From Oscheius sp. JU75 (taxonomy: Eukaryota > Nematoda > Chromadorea > Rhabditida > Rhabditidae): a DNA stretch of 64,000 nucleotides. Position numbers and translations under genes: made by a program. Below the pieces are notes generated by a model. The model was not told the origin of the DNA and did not search any database. It saw only the letters and a list, made by a program, of their open reading frames with translations. Each line of letters opens with the position of its first letter. Position 1 is the first letter of the stretch. This document shows, in pieces, positions 44,191 through 56,819 of this stretch. The stretch is from assembly GCA_037178855.1 (NCBI GenBank), contig JASJZC010000005.1:10292001-10356000 (forward strand), in the 5' to 3' direction.

Positions 44191-44642
44191 GATACACGTT
44201 TTCATAAGTGTTTCGATGCTTACCAGATGGCCTCTAAGGGCCGTACAGTCTTCTTCGGCTGTGTGAAAGCTAGATGGCTGCGTGCTGTACTTGTAGCATT
44301 TATTGAAATAGCTCTTGTGAAACGTGCCAGTTGAACAGCCTGCAAAAACTGAGACACCAAAAGCGCCGTTGGGAGAGAACGCAGCTAGCAGAACAGAGTC
44401 ATCTTAATGCTCTTTTCTGTCGGTCAAGTGTTTAGATAAAAAGAATATAAAGTACAGTCATTTCTGGATGCTTCGAAAACTTTTCGGAACTACTATACTA
44501 TCTTGGCATCATCAATAACAAACAGCTTTCTTCTTGAGGTAGTAATGCGCCGACTGGAGCTTTTTAGTCCCTTCGCGACTAGTTTGCTCGCCTCGCAGTG
44601 TACAAAAGAGAGTCTCGGCAGTCAGCCTACGGTCACAACACT
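44191..44642. other. spacer
   Basis: No gene seen; upstream region of the EF-hand gene, without an obvious TATA box close to its ATG. Confidence 0.35.
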
Positions 44643-45196
44643 ATGATTCTCCTGCTGATAGTCGTGTCTGTCTCCGCTGTTCTTGGTCAGATTACTCCTG
44701 TCTCAAGAGAGATTACCCCTGTGCCTCGAAGGAATCAAAGAGAGAAAGGTACGAGTTTTAGACTATCGTCCAATCTATTCAGAATTCCAAAATCTTGACT
44801 CAAACGGTGATGGTCAAGTGACCTTTACCGAGTTTCTTCTCAGTGACAAACCCTACATTGAACATGCTTCCAAGAAATTCCACAAGTTTGATGATAATGG
44901 TTGGTTCTGTCACTTTGTCTCTTTGTCCCTCTATTCTCTTCTCAAAGCCCTTATCATACTTTTCAGGAGACTCTACAATCTCAAAGGAAGAGTTTGATAC
45001 ATATTACACCAAGCTGGATGAAGAGAGACGACATGAGGGAAAGAACAGAGAGCTTTTCTTCACTAATCACTTCAATCGACAGCCATTCTCCTCTCCTTTC
45101 TTCGACTATCCTATATTTAACAGACAGGGACCGTCAGCTGCTACTAATGAGACTGTTCCTGCTGGAGGTGAGGGTTCTTTCCTCTTCTTTTCCTAA
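44643..45196 (+). CDS. secreted EF-hand calcium-binding protein
   Basis: Three in-phase exons (44643-44748, 44783-44899, 44967-45196) give 150 residues. Signal peptide MILLLIVVSVSAVLG, a short linker with a duplicated ITPV motif (QITPVSREITPVPRR), then a canonical EF-hand loop DSNGDGQVTFTE and a second loop DDNGDSTISKEE split by an intron. Both loops have acidic residues at positions 1, 3 and 12 (the second slightly shortened by one in appearance at the exon junction). The C-terminus, RQPFSSPFFDYPIFNRQGPS, has no known domain. A further exon is possible because GGAG|GTGAGG near 45168 is a usable donor. Likely secreted or in the ER lumen; calcium buffering or sensing is inferred from the family. 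Confidence 0.8.
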
Positions 45197-48100
45197 CTTA
45201 TGTCATGGTTTTGGAGAAACATGTATTGTACAGATGAAATAAAGTAGATTGGCAGTGACTGACAAGGAATAAATGGGTATTTTGGTAGCTGTGCATTTTT
45301 TATAACGGTGGCAGAAAATTGAGGCTGGAGATTGCGTGGAAGATGCATGGAATGGGTGATTATCTAGTCTTTTGGTCACGAATTGCTTCATTTGCAAACA
45401 GAGAGACAATGCAGATTTCAAAAACATCATCACCTTGCTCTCATGTCTCCTATTCCAACTACATTGGTGCAAAAATTCAGTTAGCCTTCCCTCTAAACCG
45501 AATTATGATGTTTGTCCCACAGGCGTTCTGCTTCCATATTCACTGCTTGCTATCAGGCCACTCGCGAGAGTACGGCCCATATGCGGAACCAGCTAATTGA
45601 CATGTTTTCGCTGCTTATGAGCTTGTTTGTCTGCCTGGCGTATCCCTATTTGGACTCATTTTCGGTCCTATTTTATTTGGAATCAGTATCTGCGTCGACT
45701 GTGTGATAAAGCCCAGCTAATCCCGAATTACTTTTAATATTGCTGGATTAGCCGAAGCCCTCGTGGACCTCTGAGAGATCATTTTTGGTCTAGTCTTCTG
45801 TCTATGTATCTGTCCCTCTCTCTCTCTCTCTCTCTCTGTATCTCTGTCTTCTTCTAATCATGCGAAGAACGACCTACTAGTCGGTCAATGACTTTTTCAT
45901 GCGCACAGGGTAGGAAAGGCGAGTGTTCTCTGCTCATGTCTCTGTCTCTACCCAAACTGTTTCGCTAGGATGACCCTAAAAGAATTTCCTTGGACCCATA
46001 CGATTATCAGATGCAGCCGCTTTCGGAAGAATCTCTAATGGTGAGGCGACCTTCCTGTTTTTGCACTATGCATTGGGGATAAGTCAGAGCAGGCCTCACT
46101 GTCTCCCTCCTCTACACTTTGCCCTTCCCAGACAGGACTCATTTCCCGCGCTTCTTCCAAATGAGAAAGTGTGGAAGGAGCATGCATTTATATGAAGTTC
46201 TCCTCATCCTCTGTTTTCCGTGCTATGTTCCTCACATTCATTTCAGTATTCTGTACTCTGTATCTTGTACCTTGTTGTTTCAATACTTCTCTCCCTCCTT
46301 TGTCCGGGTTCCGAAGATGAGTGGCTTATCACAAAGGGTAAGTCCTACCCACTTGCGTAAATATTAGCGTCTTCTGCTCAGAGTCTGCAGGAGACGAAAT
46401 CTAATGGGGGTAGATTTCATCTACTTGCGCCGAGTTGAATTAGAGAGTCCGCAGGTTTCAAAGTGTGTGAGTAAGCCTCGGAGACCATATTTTCCCCTTC
46501 AAGATCTATAGGCTTTAATTATGTTTTCACCTATTTCGTGTAACTGAATAGGATTCATTACCGCTTAGAATTCCTGGTATAGCTGTTCCTTCCAGAGTTC
46601 ATGGACTTTGTCTCTCTCCTTCTGTCACTCCTTATATTCCGACCGTCTCTTGATTCTGAGAAGTCAGGAGAAGGAATCGGAGTAATTAGCTTTGAATCTT
46701 CCCTTGAGATCTTTGAACCACCTATAGCAATTTGCTCCTACAAGCAGGAAAGCCAGGAAATGAGCAAGATAGAGCAAAAAGGGAATCCGGAAAGATGCAT
46801 CCTTCGGGCTTTTAAACGATGACCAGCAAGAGACAGAGACCCTGGGAGACAGACATATCTCAATTACCTTCATTAGCTCGATTTGTACATAGTTTGCTCC
46901 TTCTCCCGCCTCCTGGTGGCCCAAACTATGAGTTTTCATCCTCCCTTTTTAGTGATTGCAGCTATTTTCTGCCCTTCTTGAATTTTTAAAAATCCCTGAA
47001 GCCTCACCCTGTCCTTCTTATTAAATTCGCGAGGCTTCCCGCAATCATGACTCTTTGTCGCTCTAAACATGAGTCCCTCTTCCTGGTGGAAAACCAGTTC
47101 GGTCTAACCACAAAACAACAGACTGTTGTTCTCTTTCTCCTTTTTTCGAACAAATTTTTTTTTTCACTAGTTCTCGTATTGAAGCATCTGGCGGTAATCG
47201 ACCGCAACTTACGTACATCCCTGTTTTCCAGTGCAATATACAGGTGATTCTTGAAAGGTGTTTAATTATCTTATGTTGTACTTTTAGTATTTGAATTGTG
47301 GTTAACTGAAAGGTCGTCCGCTTTTCAGAGAGAGAAGGGGACTTTACCCCTGTTTTTTTTTCAAACGCGGGGTTAAAGTCAGCTACCCCTTTCAGGGCCA
47401 TAGAAAAAATTTTCCTCCTAAAAGATTATCATATAGCTTGTTCGACCTGTAGAAGATTGGGGAAACAGTTTGACTCTCACTGGTCTCTATGAATAGCTAC
47501 ACAGCCTACTTAGAATTCCATTATTCATAACCCTTCGGTCAGAAGATACTCTTGTCTAACCCGAACCAGCAGGCTCATGTCCAATAACCCTCTGTTCGAA
47601 TTGCTCAGCTCGCAGTTGCTATTCTCTGACTTCTTTTTGGTAAACTTGAAGCTTATTTACAGAAAAGTTGATAAGGATCAGAAAAGTAGCTTATTCCTTC
47701 ATTCCTCCACATGTTCTCTCATCCCATCCACTAGTGTTTGCACTAATCAGTGCTTCCCAATAGCGTTTTTCCCCGTTACTGTCTTTAAGACAATGTCTTA
47801 TTAGATGGTGGCTGCGCAGTATCATAGTCAGAGAATAGTGCAAAGCGGACTACCCAACAAGAGCATCGTCTTGCTTAGCGTGAGGATACCGTGACCTTGT
47901 CAAGACAACTAGCTCTGTAAGATCTTTTGACTCCGTCCTATGAAGTCAAAAAATTGGCTAGTATTCTACTTCCCTCTTCCAGAAGTGCGTAACAAGAGCA
48001 TCCCGATAGGGTCTCCCTATGAAATGCTGACTTCTGAGCTCTCGAATTTCATCTTAGGACCTCTATGTCCTGTTTTGTACCTTAGAAACTTTGCTAGTAC

Positions 48101-48790
48101 ATGATTTTTGGCCGGTCTAACATTGTTTTTGGGCTCGAATTTTGGGATTCTAGCATCTTCTAGCAGACAATCAGGTTCCCGAACAGAAAGCAGGAAAAAA
48201 GATATGCATCACAAAGACAGCTGTCCATCCCCTGGTTCTTGCTCTCTCCGAGTCCCCTAGTCCTCTTGAAATAGTTCTCTGCTATCCTTGTCCCTCCCTA
48301 ATTGCATACTTCCCCAATTTCCCCCTACCCTCCCGCGTCCTTTTTCTTAGTGTCAAGATGACGCTAAACACTTTGGTACCTAAACTTTCTCTGCCCGGAA
48401 GGGATCTTTTTTCCTCAGGGAGTTGCGGACCTCCTTGAGTAATTCTATTTGGTTGCATATCGCCCAGGCGCGGCTGGAAATTGGCATCGTTCTTCAAAAG
48501 AGTGAGAGAGAGAGAGAGTAAGACACCGCAGGACTTCACTGTGATTGATTTCAGCACATTGATGCTCCTTTCGAAAGGGAGAGAGCAAAAGAACACTTTC
48601 AAGGAGCACGTAATCTTTTTTAAAAAAAAAGCTCATTAAAAGCCTCATCTGGTCATTAAGCAGTCGTTCTTCGATTCCAAAACTATCTGTCTCTTCAGAC
48701 AGTCGCCTTTTTCAACCCCTGCACCTCACTTTGTCGTAACTCAATCAGCCTTTCTTCTCTTATTAACCCGTTTGATACCAATCAGTTCAG
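45197..48790. other. 3.6-kb region without convincing genes
   Basis: I find no exon chain here. Contents: CT/TC microsatellite at about 45815-45850, isolated hydrophobic ORFs (45512-45706, 46119-46367) without splice context, and a GAGAGAGAGAGAG run at about 48505-48520. It could hold the 5' part or enhancers of the downstream GPCR gene, or decayed sequence. Confidence 0.4.
45815..45850. repeat. (TC)n microsatellite
   Basis: About ten consecutive TC dinucleotides followed by TGTATCTCTGTCT. Confidence 0.8.
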
Positions 48791-51100
48791 ATGACCAAAG
48801 TCGATCCCCTACAAGTATGGATGTGGATATCTCAAATTCAGCTGTGGTTTATTCCAGCATTTGTTATTATTTCTTTCTTCATTATCATCAAGGTATGTTC
48901 ATTTTCTGTGCGAAGGGTATGATAGGTATGAAAAAGTATCCCATAAGTCGAATTCCTTATGTGACGGAGATGTTGGCATTCCAGTGAGCTCCTTTAGGTA
49001 TAGGAGTTAGCTTTGATAGTAATCATCAAATCTTACTTCTCTTCACGATAAGCTTACCGACAAAGAAGTACAAGTAACCGAGGACGTAATCTGACATACT
49101 GACATGGGTCTGCAGCCACTGTTTGGACAGAATGCACCGAAACGAACTCCCTTAGAATCCAAGGTCTAGTCTGGACTGTCCGGAGAGTAACAGTATTCCC
49201 AAGAGTCCTTCCACAAACATCTAGTCGGAGAAGTTTCTTGCTGTTCAGACCCAGAGAGTGTTTCTGTTAGCAATATCAGTTCAAATCAGTTCTACAGACA
49301 TTGTTATATAACCCAGAACAGTGGAGAAATGTTTTCTCGCATGGTAAATCCACAAAACATACTGAGGTGTTGATTCACTTTGATTGTGAGAAGGCATGGG
49401 ACAGGTTGCCAGAGAGGAGTGACATGAACAGTATCAGACAGGTTGCCGTAAGGTATAGAGTAAAACAGCAGCTTAGACAGTTGGGAGATCCAATTTAGTC
49501 TCAGCCAGACAATGTCAAAGCTCTTAACTGATACTTTATTACCCTAACAGTAACAGAGACAGACATGCCAATTCATAGCCGGAACTCTGGCCAAAACCCT
49601 CCATTTTCAGGGTCTCTGCAAGCTCCGAAACCTCCGTCGCTCACAGTACTACCTCTTCCTGATCAGTATTGTGATAGCTGACCTGCTCACGATTCTTACC
49701 ATCCTCGTAGATGTTGCCTCTCAAACACTGATCAATTTCAAAGGTAGGTTCCAGAGTCTAGTCTTTGCCCAGTACTGCAGTAGCCAGTATGGGAAACGAA
49801 TTAGATTCTCCAAGATTCAATTTTTCATATCTCCGAGAGACAATCACTTTTTTTTCTAGGTCCTGCACTCTGCAAAGTATTGGTTTTTCTCTCGAATGCT
49901 GCAGCTTGTTTCGTCAACTGGACCTGGCTGGGGATGTTCCTACAGAGATTCATCCTGCTAATTTTTCCATTCTGTCGAGCCCGTGGCGGTATTTGGCGTC
50001 TGGTCTATTCAGCGAAACATCTTCTAACTGCTACCTTTCTAATTGCAATAACCACGCAGGTTCTTTAAGTTTTATGGCTCATCTTGAGTCCAATTAAGAG
50101 TTTTTATGAGGGGAAGAGGGTCTTGACGAGGGTATTGATGGCTCATAGAATAAGAGCTGGATACCGATGACTGGGACATATAGAGGATTCTAGAGACCCA
50201 GAGACACAAAAACAGTTCTAACCATTGTATTCAGAGCTGGTCCCTTGTCCTTTTGACCGAGCGCTATCACGAAACGAATGACGGTAAGATTGCCTCTGTC
50301 TGTGAGAGAGACACCCAAATCCTCGGTCGAGTCGGTTACAAATGGGTGGCCATCATTGAAGCACTGTCAACCTATGTCTGTCCCTTCTGTGGAACCCTAG
50401 TATTGGACCTGGGTGTTTTGATCTGGACCCAGAAGCGCTCCAAGGGGTAAGTCAGGCGCCATACCTCCACAATTCGACGCTTTAGATTCTCTGTTTCTAC
50501 CGAAAAGCTCCAAAACAGTTTGGCCAAGAGAGAGTCGCGTGGCCAAGAGACGGCTAGGATTCAATCCAGTCAGAGTATTAGAGTAAGCGACATAAAGCAG
50601 AACATAGATTAGGCTAATCTTTGCAGTCCGGAGCCAAACGACGTCAGAGGGCTATAAGAAGATGTCTTTTCATGTGTACCATTCAGGTGTTACTGAATGC
50701 CCCCTACTACGTGTTACAGCTGCTGGACGAGGTTTATCAGCTAAGGTAAGAGTCAGTCAACGGAGCCGACCAAGAGACAGAGAAACTCATCCATTTTAGC
50801 ACAACAACATCTACTATGCTCTACTTCGTCTACGCAGACGCCCTTCTCTACATTGTCTACCTGATTCAGTACCCTATCATTACATTTTACATCACCTCTC
50901 TTTGTGACGATGTAGTGAACAAGCAGATGCCTGTGAGCTCTGCAGTCAGTCCGATGGTCAGACGGTCATTCATCTCTCGTCGACCATCCACACAATCAGC
51001 TGCGAACCAGACGTGGTCGAGACGACCATCCACAGCTGGACAAAGCATCCTCTTATCACCCAACCTGCCTCATAAGGATGCTCAGCGATTTGATTTCTAG
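48791..51100 (+). CDS. class A-like G protein-coupled receptor
   Basis: Seven-helix receptor. Exons: 48791-48892 (MTKVDPLQVWMWISQIQ, TM1 AFVIISFFIIIK), 49611-49743 (LRNLRRSQYYLFLISIVIAD, TM2 with the conserved ADLL), 49860-50059 (TM3 CKVLVFLSNAAACFVNWTWL then FLQRFILLIFPFCRA, and TM4), 50235-50446 (loop 2 with one Cys, TM5), a short intracellular-loop exon (about 50486-50585), 50630-50745 (RRCLFMCTIQVLLNAPYYVL, TM6), and the last exon (TM7 YADALLYIVYLIQYPIITFY and a Ser/Arg-rich tail). The LRRSQYYLFLISIVIADLL block recalls GnRH/vasopressin-type peptide receptors, with QRF in place of DRY. Ligand unknown. AATAAA near 51153. The first intron is 0.7 kb. Confidence 0.85.
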
Positions 51101-52199
51101 ATACTTGTGATATTTTTTGTGGTCTTACTGTGATTATGGAGCATTTCTAAGTTAATAAATCCCCCTCCAAAGTTTTTGGAAAGAAGGAAACGGGCTAACC
51201 TTGATTGATTTCAGCTATCTTATGATAGTCGCACTCAGTGACCTTGAGTCGATGCTGTAGGATCCGGATCCGAAGAGTCATGACTACTCTCTTCAGACGT
51301 TGATAGCTCATGGTCAGTCTCGAGTGCAGCTAGTCGATGTTATGCTCTTTCCCTTGCTGCTTTCTCTCTCGATCCACCATGGGAGATGCTCATTCTCAGA
51401 TTGAGTCCTAATCCAAACGTTTCGTTCAGTAGACGCTGCTTCAGCTTCCATACGTTTGGTATAAGTCCTGATCGATGAAGCATTCGAGAGTCGTTTGCGA
51501 TTCGCCTATAAATGAAAGACTAGGCTTGGAGAAAAGTGGGAGCTACCTTCAGAAGAAGGGATTAGAAGCTACCACAAGCTGCCTTTAGGCAGCTAGCTAC
51601 TCTTATTCTACAGCGTGACTCTTTCCAAGAACAGCTATCTCGAGTTCCAAACAGACAGAGTCCACCACAGAAACCAGTGCGCTTTAGATAGTAGAGATCG
51701 AAGTTTGAAGTTTTGTTGAACAAAAAGTTTGGTAATTACACATCCTATCTTATCCTACCTTACAATTTGCAAGAGGTGTCCGTCTGCAACACAAGTCAAC
51801 TCTAATCTGAGATTACACTTGACAATGTTTGTGGACTTTTTTTTGTCAAGTATCATCCGAGATTAGAGTTGACAAGACAAGTCAGGACAGTTCAGGTTAC
51901 AAAATTAGCATTGACAGTGTGAGTCGCTCCGTCAGGAGCGAAAGCAACTGATCTTGCAAAGTTTTTGCACTTGTTTCAAAAGTTTTCTCACGGGCATCGT
52001 CTCCTACTGGAACATCGACCCTGGTTCCGTCTCTCTGCCTCTCTCCCTCTCTGTCTCTCGCTGTTTCTCTGTCTCTCTGACTCCTGTGGTGAAGTTTTTC
52101 TCACGTCGTGAAAATTTATTATGGTCTCTAAAACGAGAGAATATTCGATATGGCTCAAAAAAGGGACAATGACTACAAAAAACTGGGAGAGTGATGAGA
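51101..52199. other. intergenic region
   Basis: Holds the second foldback repeat (51772-51895) and a TCTCTGTC tract at 52028-52080. No gene seen. Confidence 0.45.
51772..51895. repeat. foldback (palindromic) repeat element, copy 2
   Basis: Arms 51795-51823 (GTCAACTCTAATCTGAGATT..) and 51845-51873 (GTCAAGTATCATCCGAGATT..) are near-perfect inverted repeats of 29 bp around a 21-bp loop. The whole matches 3919-4040. This copy has the better preserved stem. Confidence 0.7.
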
Positions 52200-54627
52200 T
52201 CAATAGCCAAGTTCCGTCAACGCCTTGTCGACAGCTTCCACCGTTTCGTTGAGATTTTGCCTGTTGAAGCAGAGCGGGGGCTTGATTTTCAGGATGTTGG
52301 TGTAGGGACCATCCGCATTCAACAGCACATGATGTTGTTTCTTCAGGTAGTGGATCAGGATCTGGGCTAGTTCCTCATCCGGTTCACGAGACTTTCTGTC
52401 CTTGACCAGGTCGATTCCCCAGAAGAGGCCGACACCTCTGGAAAGAAAGGATTCAGTGAGAGATAGACAGACAGAGATACTTACCTAACGTCTCCTATGC
52501 ACTGATGTTTCTCCTTCAGGGCCATCAACTGGCGCTCGAACTCCTCTCCCATCTCCTGAGAGTGATACAAAAGATTCTCATCCTTGATGACCTGGATGAC
52601 TGACAGGACAGCGGCACAGGCAACTGGATTACCTCCGTACTAAAAAAGACAGAATCAGAGAGGCAGAGAGACAGGATTCACCGTGTTGAAGTATCCGACC
52701 TCTCCTCCCAAAGTATCAGCAATCTTCTTGGTGGTGACTACAGCCGAGACAGGGTATCCGTTACCCATGGGCTTGCCCATGGTCACAATATCGGGCACAA
52801 AGCCGTCATTGTAGAGCTGATGAGCCCAGAACTTGCTTCCGACACGGCCGTACCCGGTTTGGACTTCGTCGATGACGACGAGACCTCCGTGAGAACGGAC
52901 GTGTCTGGCCACGTCCTGGAAGTATCCAGCCGGAGGCAGGATCTGTCCACCGCAGGACTGGAGAGCCTCGGAGAAATAGGCAGCCACGGTTCGACCGTTG
53001 GCTTCGGCTCCAGTGATGAGGTTCTTGACAGCGTCAGAGTAGTGCTTTCCAGCTTCGGCAAGCCTCTCGGGGTTGGTAATGTCCTCGTCGGAGAGCCTGT
53101 AGGAACCACGGTAGACATCAGGAGTCGGGGCGACATGAACCCAGTCGGGCTGCTTGATCGAGCAACCGTGATCGAACTTGTAGGGAGACATCTCCATGGT
53201 GGTGGTGACGTGACCGTGGTAGGCACTGGAAAAGGAAGATCACTTTGAACACTCTCCACTTCTCTGTCACTCTGTCATTCTGTATCTTTGTTTCTCAGGT
53301 TCTGTCCTTCGGTATCCTTGCCTGTTAGCAATGTTCTTGTCCCTGTCTCCACCCCGATAACCAGACCTCCTTTCCGCCTTCGACAATCTCACGGTCTCAC
53401 CTTTGTCTCTTCGATTTTCCGCGATAAATCTGTTTACCCTACCCCTTATCTTGCAACAATAATGTCCCTATTGTCAGCCCCAGCTACATTTCGCCCAGAA
53501 GAAACTCACTGATCAATGACGATAGCATCGGTGTGCTTGGTGTAGTCACGAGCCAGTCTTAGAGCCAGATCGTTGGCTTCGGATCTGGAAAAAATGGGTT
53601 TATTTTGGATCAGGTAGCAGCTTTGGGTTGACAAGGCAGAAAAATTCAACTCTGTCTCTCTGCCTCGCCGTCTCTTTGTCTCTCTGTCTTGCTGTCTCTC
53701 TGTCTCGCTGTATCCAAGGATCAGGGACAAACCCCGAGTTGCAGAAGAGGACCGTGTCCAAGCCGGGTAGCGTCTTCAAGATCTCTTCAGCACAGTCGGT
53801 CAACTGGGGTGAGACGAAGCGCACGTTGCAGGTCGACGTGGCCAGTTGCTTCGAGATCGCAGAGACCACTTTTGGATGACAGTGGCCAACTGAACTAGTA
53901 TGGGTTCTTTACCCCGAGTTGGGGGTGTGGGTACTTACCGTGTTGGACGTTGCTGATGCAGTCCAGGTACTGGGTGCCTTCTTCGTCAAAGAGATACTGC
54001 ATTGAGGCTTTGCTGACCATTAGGGGATCGTCTTTGTAGAAAATCTGGCATTTGGATCTGAAAAGGGAGTGATTAAGAACCGAAATCATCTTATGAAATG
54101 ATGTATTGGATAGGAAAAGGTTTCAAAAGTATACCGTTAAGAACCGAACCATGGATGTTTGGATAGCCAGACAATGCACTTAGCCACTCGGCCATCAGGA
54201 TAAAGCCGTGGCTCGATTTTGAATAGGCTGGGATTGCAATCGACTATGTTCAGCGCTTTCAACTGCCACTTATTCTCGTATTTCCGACCAACTTTCCCGT
54301 CTCTAAGTGATTTTGTAACCCTTAATTTGGTCTACAACTTCGCAACGCTCAAAAATTTCATCTTGTGATTGAAAACTGGGTTAGAAGCCACGCGGTGAGA
54401 GAAGACCGCTAGACAAAGGCTAGTGACGCAATCAAAGGGTCAAAAGAACAGTTTCAAAAGCTTGTCTTTGAACAAAATTAGAGGAAAAAATTGAAAGAGA
54501 CTTACCCAATACATGTCTTCCTCTTGCTGAGCACCTGTTCCTTTGACTTGATCTCATTATCACTGCTGGCGAAGAGCCATCCCTTTCCGGTGTTGAAGTA
54601 GCCGAAAGCTTGAACAAGAAGGTCCAT
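52200..54627 (-). CDS. class III aminotransferase-like PLP enzyme, ETNPPL/PHYKPL type
   Basis: A PLP-dependent phospho-lyase family member that cleaves O-phosphoethanolamine or 5-phosphohydroxylysine in relatives, releasing acetaldehyde-type products, ammonia and phosphate. Minus-strand exons: start [20 protein letters not shown] at 54627; [20 protein letters not shown] and [31 protein letters not shown] and [45 protein letters not shown] through [39 protein letters not shown] (Asp contacting the pyridine N); [20 protein letters not shown] (Schiff-base Lys); [18 protein letters not shown]; and [16 protein letters not shown] to the end [11 protein letters not shown]. All key residues are present. 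Length about 480, normal for the family. ETNPPL is favoured over AGXT2 because of [11 protein letters not shown] and the TMGKPMGNG motif. Confidence 0.92.
54131..54203 (-). pseudogene. tRNA-like sequence with A and B boxes (pseudogene or SINE head)
   Basis: Reverse strand has box A TGGCCGAGTGG (54184-54194) and box B-like GGTTCGGTTC (54141-54150), at about tRNA spacing. The acceptor and T stems do not pair, and no valid anticodon arm can be drawn, so it is not a functional tRNA. It resembles a class-II (Ser/Leu) tRNA. It lies in an intron of the PLP-enzyme gene, same strand. Confidence 0.5.
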
Positions 54628-56819
54628 TTCCCTGCAAAAAAACCGTTTTAAAAATAGTTCAGGAGGGAAAGTTATCAGGCAGAGAGGCCTGAACTTTTTG
54701 GTCCTGGCTCGCTTTTAAAGACCCCGAGTCTTCACGTGAAGGGGGCGGTACAGCATGGAGAGAGAAAGAGAGAGAGACCTGGCCCCCTGTCCAGGAAAAG
54801 TGACCCGCCGTCGTTTCTAGACCAGCCAGTACCCTCTCTCTCACACATACACAGAGAGAGGATAGTGGCGGTTTCGTAGCGCTGTGGTGGGCAGATTTTT
54901 CAAAGACAGTCGGGAGTCTAGATAAGGATCAAGGACTTGACTCTCTTTGTTGTTTTGACCTCTCATGACTATCTATATGTAGGTAGGAGTAAACAGTCTG
55001 GGTAGATCTTGTCCCGGACAAATGGAGCCGTGTCTAAATCTAGAGAGACAGGGAGGAAAACATTTGGGACAGAGTACAGGGAAGAGTCTGGAAGAGACTG
55101 TCTGTATTGGTTAAACTGGTAGTCAAGGGTATGAGAACTGTTCTGAATACGTCAGTAGGATAAAAGTCTCACTGAATCTAGATTAAACTGGCCGAAGAAG
55201 ACAGTCAGGAGACCGTTTTTTTAGTTTCACCTTTTTCCAAGAAGTTCAGTCATTATTCCTCCCTCTGTCTCTCGGCCTCTCAATCTCCCTCCCTCCCTTC
55301 CCTTCCCTTCCTTCCCCCTCTTCGACCTATGACTATATCTAAACAGCTCATATTTCCAGGACAGTTACCTCACATAGCCTAGAAATTTTTGACATAGGTC
55401 AAGATCGCTGTCAAAAAAGTGCAAATAAACAGGTTTAGATAGTTCTTCAATATACGAAACCTCTTCGGGAGTCGGCAATCTTCAAAAGAAATCGCTATTT
55501 CAGCGAAAAGGCAGAGGGTCAGAGTACGTGATTACTTGATATGGGATCAGATTAATTAAATTGGCTCTGAATGTTCGATTGGCTTCCCGGTCAAGGAAGT
55601 CAGCTGCCGGGGGAAGTTGCAAAAACGAACATGTTGATGTCTGCCGGGAGAGTTTAGACGAATCAAAAGACAGCAACAGAGGAAGAAAGAGGCTGAGAGA
55701 CAGGAACAGAGAAACAGAAAGACAGAGAGACACAAAGACACAAAAACTTAATGACTGAGAGACAGAGGGGCAGAGAGACATCCGTTCGAAGTTCTTTTAT
55801 CCAAAAACCTGGGCTATCTATCACCGCCACTGTCCACTTTACTGCTGAACTTTCAACGAAACCTTTCTCCCCGACTCTCTAGAGAAATCGCTAAGCATCG
55901 AATGACTGTTTTGATTTTCTGGCCACCCACGGAAGAGATTTTTAACATAGCATGAGGTCATGTGGACTGAGGACACTGGATGGTCATGCCACCTGACCAG
56001 GAAACTGGAATCCTGGTGTGAAAGGGAATAGATAAACAGAGTGAGTTTCACGAGAAGAATGTTACAAGAAGAAGACCAAGGACTCTGTCTGGATACATTA
56101 CAGCGTCTTTTTGATAGTCATCACTCACAAGGAAGTTTGGGACAGAATAAGAAGACGGTGACAGAGACTTGTCTTAGAGCACCCCCTTCATGAGAGGTGG
56201 AGAGATCAAATGGGGTCCGTGCAAGGTTCCCCTTGATTTGAGACATTGAAAAAGTACAAGGGCTTAAGAGCTTGACTTGACCGAATGGGAACTAGACCAG
56301 TAGCTGTAATGTCACAGAACAAAAGAGACTACAATATTGCAAGAACATTTCAAGCATTTTTTATTCTTTGACCCGCTTTCTGTGGTCGTTAATCTATCTA
56401 CTGAATCTAAGAACTTTGAACCTTGAACTTTAATAAAATAGATTTCGAATGAGACAAGGCGCGTGCTTCTCTTCTCAGAATAGATGGGTCAAAGGTGGTC
56501 AATCGATCAAGAAGAACAGTTTTAAAGAATGCTGTTGAAGGAGCAAAAGGGTAAAAAAATGCTAAAAAAAATACAGGGACTACCTGGCATGGACAGGACA
56601 TCAGGTCCTGGAACGAACTCTGTACGAACTCATTCCAATCTGGTAGCCTACCCAGTGCCGCAATAGTCGGAACCAGCTACTCACGAAGAGTTTTCCAAAG
56701 ATCAAGTTCTTCAAAAGAGCTTCAAATTAGTGTTTCAACTACAAAAAACCAAGTATCTTCTTAATTACAAAGTTACAATTGAAAACTTTGGGAAGAAGCA
56801 TTAATTGCTCCAACTCCCT
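54628..56819. promoter_or_regulatory. divergent upstream region between the PLP-enzyme and FAM187-like genes
   Basis: 2.2 kb with no convincing gene. It contains a purine tract (54755-54780) followed by its pyrimidine mirror (54830-54865), a CCTTCCC run (55280-55320) and a GAGAGACAG tract (55690-55780). Minus-strand ORFs at 55500-55781 are made of that tract. Confidence 0.4.

Noticed and set aside
48282-48602. 106-codon minus-strand ORF
   Set aside because: Contains a GAGAGAGA-derived segment and no recognisable domain or splice context.
49301-49498. ORF with FDCEKAWDRLPE, reminiscent of a LINE reverse transcriptase FxDxxKAYDRVP motif, in the first intron of the GPCR gene
   Set aside because: Only one short motif matches; no other reverse transcriptase block is visible on either side.
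52820-53248. 142-codon + strand ORF
   Set aside because: Antisense shadow of the strongly supported PLP-enzyme exon.
56060-56340. RRRQR..HERWRDQMG stretch resembling a LINE C-terminal end
   Set aside because: Too short and interrupted by stops; no endonuclease, reverse transcriptase or tail nearby.
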